NCBI GenBank assembly: GCA_031278965.1
Contig: JAITJJ010000187.1
Span: forward strand, 1 to 19,450
Reading direction: 5' to 3'
From: Deferribacteraceae bacterium
GTDB lineage: Bacteria > Chrysiogenota > Deferribacteres > Deferribacterales > JAISNW01
Length of the DNA stretch: 19,450 nt
The notes under the pieces were generated by a model. The model was given only the letters and a program-made list of their open reading frames with translations, did no database searches and was not told the DNA's origin. Shown in pieces: positions 13,342-19,450 of the stretch. The position numbers and the translations under genes are program-made. Positions within the stretch are counted from its first letter, which is position 1, and the number at the start of each line of letters is the position of its first letter.

Positions 13342-15682
13342 GTTTATCTTCCTTTAAAACCAATTTCAGCTTTTTCCGTTTGCCGAAGGTTCCCGATAGT
13401 AATTTTTCGCTCAACGGATCTTCAATGAGATTCTGAACCGCCCGCCTAATCGGGCGAGCCCCGTATTGGAAGTCATAGTCTTTTGTGAGTATATACTCTT
13501 TGGCTTCGTCGGTTATGGAGATATGTTTATCTTGTTTTTGAAGCCGCTCGTTCAACTCTTCCACCTGAAGATCAAGAATCTTTTTTAGGTCGTCAAGACC
13601 AAGCGGATTGAAGTAAACGATATTGTCCACACGGTTAATGAATTCAGGAGTAAAATGCTGTTTCAGCGCTTTTTGGGCAGAGCTGTGCATCTTGTCTTTT
13701 GCGTATTCAACCCCGCTCTTATCCCCAAAACCCAGATTTTTCATCCCCGCGGCATCTTTAGTTCCCAGATTGGATGTTAAGATTATAATGGTGTTTTTAA
13801 AGTTTACCCTATGACCCATACTGTCAGTAACAAAACCATCGTCCATAATCTGCAGGAGGATATTCAGCACATCTGGATGGGCCTTTTCCATCTCATCAAA
13901 GAGAACAACGCTGTAGGGCTTGCTGCGAACCTGCTCGGTGAGTTTGCCGCCCTGTTCATAGCCCACATATCCGGGAGGCGCCCCTATTAGGCGGGACAGA
14001 TTAAATTTTTCTCCGAATTCACTCATATCAATGCGGATAAGGGCATCCTGCGCCCCGAAAACCGCCTCCGCCAACCGCTTTGCCACCTCGGTTTTTCCCA
14101 CGCCGGTGGGACCTAAAAATATAAAGGAACCTAACGGACGCACCGGATTATTTAACCCTGCAAAACTCCGTCTCATAACTTTGGATACACGGTTTACTGC
14201 TTCTTCCTGTCCGATGATGAACTTTGCCAGATCGCTCTCCAAAGTCATAATTTTACGGCGGTCAGTCTGTTTCATTCGGTTCACTGGAACCTTAGCGATA
14301 CTTGAGACCACCTCTTCAATATCATTCACCGTAAGGGAGGGGATAACGCCCGCATCCTCTTCGCATACAGCCACTTTCCCGTCTGAAGGCTCCTTCTCGC
14401 CAAAGGGGAAGAGATAACTGTAGGGAACATCTTCATCATCCATGCGGAAATTTCCACCCCGGGCGATCTCTTCAACTGGACATTGCAGCTTAACTTTTGC
14501 GCACGCCTCATCTATAACATCTATGCTCTTGTCAGGCTGAAATTTATCGGTGATATAGCGGTTAGTGAGGTCAACTGTTTCCTCTATGACATCATCAGGA
14601 ATCATCACATGGTGAAAACGCTCGTAATTCCCCCGAATTCCCTGCAATATGCTTACAGTGTCCTCACGGTTGGGCTGATCCACCAAGATGGTTTGAAACC
14701 TCCGCTCCAGAGCGCCGTCTTTCTCTATATATTTGCGGTATTCCGCCAGAGTTGTGGTGCCTATGCATTGGAATGCGCCCCTTGCAAGGGCGGGTTTTAA
14801 CATGTTGGACGCGTCGATAGCCCCCTCGCCCGCTCCTGCCCCGACTATGGTATGAAACTCGTCTATAAAAACAATCACATCTTTAGCGGTCTCAATCTCT
14901 TTAATAAGGGTTTTCATCCGCTCTTCAAACTGCCCCCGGTATTTTGTTCCGGCAACTATCCCGCCTAACTCCACAGATACAAGGCGTTTTCTTTTCAATG
15001 CGTCTGGAACCCCGTCTGAAGCTATCTTTAAAGCCAATCCTTCCACAACGGCGGTTTTCCCGACACCCGGTTCCCCTATCAACACGGCATTATTCTTTGT
15101 GCGGCGGGAGAGGATTCGCACAAGCCGCTCCACCTCGTTATCGCGCCCGATTATAGGGTCTATCTTCCCCTTTGTGGCGGCTAGAGTTAAATCTTTGCCA
15201 AATTCATCCAACATTGGGGTGGTGCCGGTTAAATAACGGCCTGCGCGGTGCAGAGAGTTTATCTCTTCCTTAAGATCGGCATAATCAAACCCTTGTTTTG
15301 TTAAAATAGAGTATGCTTTCCCGCGCCGCTCCCTCATAAGCCCCAGCAGAATATGTTCCGTATCTACATAGTTCTGCCCGAAGGATTTTGATTCTTCAAG
15401 GGTATATTCCAGCACCTTCCGGGCCACAGGACTGAACTGAATATTAATAGATTTAGTGTAAAGCACTTCCCCGGAAACGCTAAATCCGCGAAGCTCTTTT
15501 ATAAGACTGTTGATATTTATATGGCGGGAAATAAATATTTCATAAGCTATTCCGGTTCTTTCCCTCAATAAGCCGTGAAGTATATGCTCTGTTTCAGTAC
15601 AAGGCTGGGATGTGCGCTCCGCTTCCTCTCTGGAATAGAACAAAACACGCCGCGCCCTTTCCGTAAGGTGATTTGAATTCAT
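13328..15682 (-). CDS. clpC: ATP-dependent Clp protease ATP-binding subunit ClpC
   Basis: ClpC unfolds proteins and feeds them to ClpP. I start at ATG 15682 (784 residues) because AGGAG lies eight bases upstream; the frame extends further without a better site. Order: Clp N-domain with two repeats (TEHILHGLLRE and TEHILLGLMRE), AAA+ module 1 (Walker A GEPGVGKT at 203-210), a linker, AAA+ module 2 (Walker A GPTGVGKT at 524-531), and a C-terminal ClpB D2-small-type domain. The ClpP-docking tripeptide is visible in NLGFGDK. The linker at about 401-450 lacks the coiled-coil/UVR middle domain usual in ClpC. It overlaps the next gene by 14 bases and has its own promoter. Confidence 0.95.
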   Translation of the reverse strand: MNSNHLTERARRVLFYSREEAERTSQPCTETEHILHGLLRERTGIAYEIFISRHININSLIKELRGFSVSGEVLYTKSINIQFSPVARKVLEYTLEESKSFGQNYVDTEHILLGLMRERRGKAYSILTKQGFDYADLKEEINSLHRAGRYLTGTTPMLDEFGKDLTLAATKGKIDPIIGRDNEVERLVRILSRRTKNNAVLIGEPGVGKTAVVEGLALKIASDGVPDALKRKRLVSVELGGIVAGTKYRGQFEERMKTLIKEIETAKDVIVFIDEFHTIVGAGAGEGAIDASNMLKPALARGAFQCIGTTTLAEYRKYIEKDGALERRFQTILVDQPNREDTVSILQGIRGNYERFHHVMIPDDVIEETVDLTNRYITDKFQPDKSIDVIDEACAKVKLQCPVEEIARGGNFRMDDEDVPYSYLFPFGEKEPSDGKVAVCEEDAGVIPSLTVNDIEEVVSSIAKVPVNRMKQTDRRKIMTLESDLAKFIIGQEEAVNRVSKVMRRSFAGLNNPVRPLGSFIFLGPTGVGKTEVAKRLAEAVFGAQDALIRIDMSEFGEKFNLSRLIGAPPGYVGYEQGGKLTEQVRSKPYSVVLFDEMEKAHPDVLNILLQIMDDGFVTDSMGHRVNFKNTIIILTSNLGTKDAAGMKNLGFGDKSGVEYAKDKMHSSAQKALKQHFTPEFINRVDNIVYFNPLGLDDLKKILDLQVEELNERLQKQDKHISITDEAKEYILTKDYDFQYGARPIRRAVQNLIEDPLSEKLLSGTFGKRKKLKLVLKEDKLAID

Positions 15683-15739
15683 TGGAGGTTCTCCTAAAAA
15701 ATCGGCATTCATAATACTATCCAATTTTAGCCTTTGTTT

Positions 15740-15769
15740 ATTATAAAACTCCTTGCAGCAATAAGGCAA
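15740..15769 (-). promoter_or_regulatory. Sigma-70 type promoter for clpC
   Basis: On the - strand, TTGCCT (15769-15764) and a perfect TATAAT (15745-15740) are separated by 18 bases. Transcription would start near 15733, giving a leader of about 50 bases. No CIRCE or CtsR-type operator is seen. Confidence 0.6.
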
Positions 15770-15788
15770 GCAAGAATTTTACTCTATA

Positions 15789-15814
15789 GGGGGAAAAATG
15801 ATTAGGGGAAAAAT
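15789..15814. repeat. Short imperfect direct repeat after proA
   Basis: GGGGAAAAAT occurs twice, 15 bases apart, between proA and clpC. On the proA strand this reads ATTTTTCCCC twice and could slow or end transcription without forming a hairpin. The same word occurs in the stem at 6326-6350. Confidence 0.35.
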
Positions 15815-17046
15815 TACTCCCTTATCTGACCGTTTCCGTAGACAATATATTTATATGTTGTTAAATCATAGGCGCCCATAGGACCGCGGGCGTGGAGCTT
15901 TTGAGTGCTGATCCCGACTTCCGCCCCCAAACCGAACTCCCCGCCGTCCGTAAAACGTGTGGACGCGTTTATATAGACGCAAGCCGAATCCACGGTTTTT
16001 AAAAACTCGTTGGCAGTGCTGTAGTTTTCAGTAATGATGGCATCCGAGTGGGAACTGCCGAATTTTGCGATAAAATTTACCGCGCCTTTTAAGGTGTCTT
16101 CTACCCTAACCGCAAGCATCAGATCAAGATATTCCTTTCCCCAACCGCCCGTTATGGGCTCAATCCCGTCTGTTTTCGCAGAGCGTTCACATCCCAGCAG
16201 TTTAACGCCTGATTCCTTTAGTTTTTTTGCCATTAGGGGGATAAACTCCGCGGCAATATCCCTGTGGACTATAACGCACTCCACGGCGTTACAAGCGCTT
16301 GGATAACTTGTTTTTGCATTATGAATGATTTTAAGCGCCTTTTCAAAATCCGCATCTTTGTCAACATAGATATTGCATACCCCTTTATCGTGTTTAACCA
16401 GAGGAACCAGAGAGTTTTCTGTTACATGCCTGATAAGCTCTTCGCCGCCCCTTGGGATAATGAGATCAATATATTTGTCCGCCTTTAGCATAGCGGCAAG
16501 TTTTGTCCTGTCAGGATCGTTAATCAAGGCTACGGAGTTTTCAGGCAGTCCGCACTCTTTAAGAGCTCTCCCTATAATCCCGCCAAAGGCAGAATTGGAG
16601 CGCTCCGCCTCTTTTCCTCCCCTCAATATGGCGGCGTTGCCGCTGCGGAGCGCTAAGGCGGCGCAATCCAGAGTCACATTCGGTCTTGATTCATAGATCA
16701 CCCCTATCACTCCAAGCGGCACCCGCACTTTTACAATCCTTAAAGAGTTGGGGCGGGTACTGCCGCCAATCACCCTGCCCACCGGATCAGGTTCCCCTGC
16801 AACCGTAAACAGAGCCTCTGATATAGCGGCTATCTTTTTAGAGGTAAGGGTAAGCCGGGCAATCAGAGAACTTTGCACTCCGTTTCTTTCTGCGTTTCGC
16901 ACATCATCTGCATTTGCTTTTAATATCGCTCCTTCATTCTCCCTAACCAACCCTCCCAACCGCCTTATGGCGGCGCTTCTAACTTCGGCAGAACTATTTT
17001 TTAATACGACGGAAGCCTCTTTTACATCCAAGAACACCTTTTCCAT
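15814..17046 (-). CDS. proA: Gamma-glutamyl phosphate reductase
   Basis: ProA reduces glutamyl 5-phosphate, made by ProB, to glutamate semialdehyde on the path to proline. The 410-residue length is standard. The family blocks are present: VRVPLGVIGVIYESRPNVT (108-126), LRSGNAAILRGGKEA (133-147), DLIIPRGGEELI, and the catalytic Cys252 in TSYPSACNAVE. The C-terminal GGEFGLGAEVGISTQKLHARGPMG is the usual ALDH-like ending. The ATG overlaps the proB stop by one base (TGATG), so the two are coupled. It ends before clpC, which has a separate promoter. Confidence 0.97.
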   Translation of the reverse strand: MEKVFLDVKEASVVLKNSSAEVRSAAIRRLGGLVRENEGAILKANADDVRNAERNGVQSSLIARLTLTSKKIAAISEALFTVAGEPDPVGRVIGGSTRPNSLRIVKVRVPLGVIGVIYESRPNVTLDCAALALRSGNAAILRGGKEAERSNSAFGGIIGRALKECGLPENSVALINDPDRTKLAAMLKADKYIDLIIPRGGEELIRHVTENSLVPLVKHDKGVCNIYVDKDADFEKALKIIHNAKTSYPSACNAVECVIVHRDIAAEFIPLMAKKLKESGVKLLGCERSAKTDGIEPITGGWGKEYLDLMLAVRVEDTLKGAVNFIAKFGSSHSDAIITENYSTANEFLKTVDSACVYINASTRFTDGGEFGLGAEVGISTQKLHARGPMGAYDLTTYKYIVYGNGQIRE

Positions 17047-18167
17047 CAGAGCATCCCCATATCATCGCAATGTATAACTACGGCGGTATCCTTTCCCAAA
17101 ATCAGGGAGGCTTCGGAAGTGGACTTCTGCTTTATCATATTTAATGTTTCAGAATCAAAGCGCACCTTTCCAAGCGCAATGGCATTATTACCTGTTTCTA
17201 TACGGACAATATCTCCAGCTTCAAACTTCCCATCAATCTCTGTAACCCCCACCGCGAGGAGGGAGTTGTGACGCAGTATCGCCTCTTTCGCCCCTTCGTT
17301 AACAAATACCACTCCTTTGGGGATTGCGGCGCCCGCTATCCATCGTTTTTTTGCACCGGATCCTCTCTTTGCAGGCTCAAAGTAGGTTCCAATCAACTCC
17401 CCTGCAAGAAAGCGTTTAATGTTTTCCGGCTCATTTCCCCCTATTATCGCCACAGGACAGCCGTTCTTTTGGGCATGTTCCGCCGCTTTTAACTTTGAAT
17501 ACATCCCGCCCGTTCCCACGATTGAGGAAGTTCCGTCCGCCAACTCCAATATCTCAGGGGTAATCCCTTCAACGCTATGGATAATCTCTGCATCAGGATA
17601 TTTTACAGGGTCTTTTGTGAAAAGACCATCCACATCACTTAAAATCATAAGCATATCTGAGTTGATGAGGGCAGCCACCAGAGCGCCGAGATTATCGTTA
17701 TCTCCGAAGGATTCTACATATTTCAGCTCATTTGCCACCAGAACATCATTTTCATTTATTATCGGGATTACCCCCAGCTTGTGGAGCCTGTATATGGTAG
17801 AACGGGCGTTGATATAGCGGGATCTGTTGGAAAAGTCAAACTTAGTGATAAGTATCTGCGCGGCGGTGAGGCTATGTTTCTGAAATGCGTGTTCATAAAA
17901 CCAGATAAGCCGGGACTGCCCCACAGCGGCAGAAGCTTGTTTATCCATTATGGATACGGGGCGTTTTTTAAATCCAAGCTCCTTGAAACCGCAGGCAATG
18001 GCGCCGGATGAAACTATGGAGATGTTGTCAATCTCCTTTTTTACCTCCGCTATGGCGTCAACTAACCGTGCAATGCAGGCAGAACTTACTCCGCCGCCGT
18101 CTGTCAGGAGATTGCTCCCTATCTTAATGACAAGGTTCTCTATGCGCGGGAGTTTTCGCTCTCTCAT
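17046..18167 (-). CDS. proB: Glutamate 5-kinase with PUA domain
   Basis: ProB phosphorylates glutamate, the first and feedback-controlled step of proline synthesis. I take ATG 18167 (373 residues); an in-frame TTG at 18173 would add two, and neither has a clear ribosome site. The kinase domain shows VIKIGSNLLT near the start, IVSSGAIACG, INENDVL, FGDNDNLGALVAALINSDMLMILSDVDGL and VGTGGMYSKLKAA. A C-terminal PUA domain starts at about residue 280 (KRWIAGAAIPKG), as in the long ProB form of E. coli and B. subtilis. It lies 37 bases behind the metal regulator gene and overlaps proA, suggesting one transcript. Confidence 0.97.
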   Translation of the reverse strand: MRERKLPRIENLVIKIGSNLLTDGGGVSSACIARLVDAIAEVKKEIDNISIVSSGAIACGFKELGFKKRPVSIMDKQASAAVGQSRLIWFYEHAFQKHSLTAAQILITKFDFSNRSRYINARSTIYRLHKLGVIPIINENDVLVANELKYVESFGDNDNLGALVAALINSDMLMILSDVDGLFTKDPVKYPDAEIIHSVEGITPEILELADGTSSIVGTGGMYSKLKAAEHAQKNGCPVAIIGGNEPENIKRFLAGELIGTYFEPAKRGSGAKKRWIAGAAIPKGVVFVNEGAKEAILRHNSLLAVGVTEIDGKFEAGDIVRIETGNNAIALGKVRFDSETLNMIKQKSTSEASLILGKDTAVVIHCDDMGML

Positions 18168-18204
18168 TAGCAAGGGTGTTTGCTTAATCTGCCGTCAAAT
18201 TGGG

Positions 18205-18594
18205 TTAGCTTATCGGGGTAAACTTTCTAAAGTGAGTTTTAAGTTTTTCAAAGGTTTCCTCACTTATCACATGCTCAATAGAGCAGGCGTCCTGTTCCGC
18301 CACTTCATCATCAACCCCCAAATAGCGGAGGATCTCTGTCAATGCATTATGTTTATCCAAAATCTTTTCCGCTATTTGCTTTCCGTAGTCTGTTATTTCA
18401 ATATAACCATAGGGTTCCTGAGTAACCAGATTCAGCTTTTTAAGGAGATTTACGGCGTTAATGACCGAAGGCATGCGAACATCCATCATTTTGGATATAT
18501 CTTTCACTCTTACCACATTTTTGGATTTTGAAGCAACATATATCCGCTCCAAATAATCTTCCATTGTAGGTGATATACTAAATTCGCTATTCAT
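18205..18594 (-). CDS. DtxR/MntR-family metal-dependent transcriptional repressor
   Basis: The 129-residue protein is a winged-helix regulator that binds DNA when loaded with Fe2+ or Mn2+. The helix-turn-helix is at about 28-58 (VKDISKMMDVRMPSVINAVNLLKKLNLV), followed by the metal-binding dimerisation domain. Ligand positions by family pattern are Asp13 and Glu16 (MEDYLERIY), His82, Cys104, Glu107 and His108 (DACSIEHVIS). There is no C-terminal SH3-like domain, so it is the short MntR-like form. GGAGG lies just before the ATG. It heads the transcript carrying proB and proA, an unusual partner set. No iron or manganese transporter is seen nearby. Confidence 0.9.
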   Translation of the reverse strand: MNSEFSISPTMEDYLERIYVASKSKNVVRVKDISKMMDVRMPSVINAVNLLKKLNLVTQEPYGYIEITDYGKQIAEKILDKHNALTEILRYLGVDDEVAEQDACSIEHVISEETFEKLKTHFRKFTPIS

Positions 18595-18661
18595 AAAACC
18601 TCCATACTTTCAGCGGAACATGCCGCTTTAAACTGCAAACGCCCTTAGCCACTTCTAATAT

Positions 18662-18690
18662 TTTATATACTTCTTTAAAGGCTTTTGCAA
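18662..18690 (-). promoter_or_regulatory. Sigma-70 type promoter for the metal regulator-proBA operon
   Basis: On the - strand, TTGCAA (18690-18685) and TATAAA (18667-18662) are separated by exactly 17 bases. The leader of about 60 bases contains a small stem (AGCGG 18612-18616 with CCGCT 18623-18627). Self-repression by the DtxR-type product is possible, but no clear operator palindrome overlaps the promoter. Confidence 0.6.
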
Positions 18691-19299
18691 GCAATCAATA
18701 AGCGCTTGTGGGCTGTACCTCAAAGATCATGATCGTCCATTGAAGTTAAAGTTATTTTCCCTAGCAGAGCGGAAAGAGATAAAGCGGAAGCCGATAAGAT
18801 AGGGTTTGTCCGGTGGTGAAGGGGTTAGAATTTCTCAAAACTCTCCCACTATCCGCTCTGAGTTACAAATAAATCTTGAAGATAAGGATTTGGATTAGTT
18901 TCTAAAGGGAACAGGCAGTTAATCAGCAAGTTGGATAATGTTTTGGCAAGGGCATCTTTGAAGGAATCTGTGACTGCTCTCTGAGACCAAACATCTTCGG
19001 CGCAATTATGTTAAAGTATTCTGAATATCAGCCTATTATGCCCAACCTGATAATGGGTGTAAGAGGGTTTTTCATTGTTTGTGCTAGTACTCGCTCAAAG
19101 TGTATCAGGGTGGAGTATTCTTCAAGATACGCTTTGTAACTGTCTGAGTAAAACACCCATGCAGAACAGGTATTACAAGCTATGAACGATACAGAGGTAT
19201 TCTCTATTATCATAGGTAATTGACCGTCTCGGTTTGAACGTAAGAGCTTATTACGAAATAAACTTAACAACAGGGCTGAATACCAATAAGATGTGAAAC
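18691..19299. other. Gene-poor stretch, possibly with decayed coding remnants
   Basis: About 600 bases without a convincing intact gene. On the - strand two protein-like fragments lie end to end in different frames. One covers about 19230-19028 (with FYSDSYKAYLEEYS and RVLAQTMKNPLTPII). The other covers about 19010-18849 (with AEDVWSQRAVTDSFKDALAKTLSNLL) and has no start codon near its open end. They could be pieces of one broken gene, but I recognise no family. An inverted 8-base repeat, AGAGCGGA/TCCGCTCT, is at 18766-18773 and 18852-18859. The stretch probably also holds the left end of the insertion sequence that follows. Confidence 0.4.
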
Positions 19300-19450
19300 A
19301 TGGAAAATGCAGATGTATTAGCGATACAGACCAGGATAGAAGCAGTGTTGCCAACACTGAAGGAATACCAACGGCGACGGTATTTGTCGGCAGAAGCCAA
19401 ATCAATAGGATATGGGGGAATCAGCCTGATAAGCCGCAGACCGGGAGGCG
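19300..19450 (+). mobile_element. ISAzo13-family transposase, N-terminal 50 codons (cut by window edge)
   Basis: An open frame from ATG 19300 runs to the last base. Its product shows the N-terminal pattern of ISAzo13 (Rhodopirellula-type) transposases: RIEAVLPTLKEYQRRRYLSA, then EAKSIGYGGISLISR, matching the family's (L/M)-x-E-x-QRR-x-(Y/W) ... EA-x-x-(L/I)-G-YGGIS pattern. The catalytic DDE domain would lie beyond the window. No strong ribosome site precedes the ATG (GATGTGAAAC). The left terminal inverted repeat cannot be fixed without the other end. Whether the element is intact is unknown. Confidence 0.8.

Noticed and set aside
15683..15769. N-terminal extension of ClpC upstream of residue 30
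   Set aside because: The extension lacks a ribosome site, overlaps the best promoter and does not resemble ClpC, whereas ATG 15682 has AGGAG at good spacing.
18790..18800. GCCGATAAGAT, identical to the -10 element of the flgM sigma-28 promoter
   Set aside because: No TAAAG-type -35 element lies at the required 11-base spacing (the nearest TAAAGTTA is 35 bases away), and only a 19-codon frame follows.
19028..19405. A 125-codon frame on the - strand across the start of the transposase
   Set aside because: Its first half overlaps the transposase coding sequence in antisense, its composition is unconvincing and no family is recognised; only its second half is kept as a possible remnant.
1..19450. 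CRISPR array, tRNA or rRNA genes, riboswitches, phage genes
   Set aside because: No regularly spaced repeats, no tRNA cloverleaf or rRNA stretch, no recognisable riboswitch core and no phage structural or integrase genes were seen when reading the gaps.

Overview
The window comes from the chromosome of a flagellated, two-membrane (diderm) bacterium. FlgH (an outer-membrane L-ring lipoprotein) and FlgI (periplasmic P ring) show the diderm envelope. Flagellar control is the two-tier kind: a textbook sigma-54 site precedes flgH and a textbook sigma-28 site precedes flgM. Base composition is moderate and Shine-Dalgarno sites are mostly clear. A Thermus-type PyrE, ClpC and a single-domain FlgJ place it outside the Enterobacteria. 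Deferribacterota, Synergistota or a related anaerobic lineage is my guess, but the sequence does not settle it.

Left part, + strand (1-6281): the 3' part of pyrF, overlapped by pyrE (last steps of UMP synthesis). Then come two adjacent genes that together look like a degenerate hybrid histidine kinase: TM, periplasmic domain, TM and HAMP-like segment in the first, an ATPase-like plus receiver-like domain in the second. The signature residues are lost. The flagellar block follows: sigma-54 promoter, flgH-flgI-flgJ, sigma-28 promoter, flgM-flgN. flgN carries an in-frame amber codon. flgK and flgL, which usually follow, are absent.

Middle, + strand (6282-9117): beta-carbonic anhydrase, an ABC-2 type exporter pair (ATPase and permease overlapping by 4 bases), and a small secreted His/Gly-rich protein of unknown function. 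A strong stem-loop at 9142-9167 separates these from the opposing genes.

Right part, - strand (9151-18594), read right to left: a DtxR/MntR-type metal regulator, proB and proA (proline synthesis) in one apparent operon. Next is clpC with its own promoter, tightly coupled to a ketopantoate reductase-NUDIX fusion, a TrmI-type tRNA m1A methyltransferase and an O-methyltransferase. Last is radA with its own promoter.

Right end (18595-19450): about 700 bases with no convincing intact gene, then the first 50 codons of an ISAzo13-family transposase cut by the window edge.

Most of the window is housekeeping and flagellar sequence. I do not see a complete, clearly new defence or mobile system. The best candidates for something undescribed are the pseudo-hybrid-kinase pair beside the flagellar operon (1135-3022) and the ketopantoate reductase-NUDIX fusion (12019-13341).
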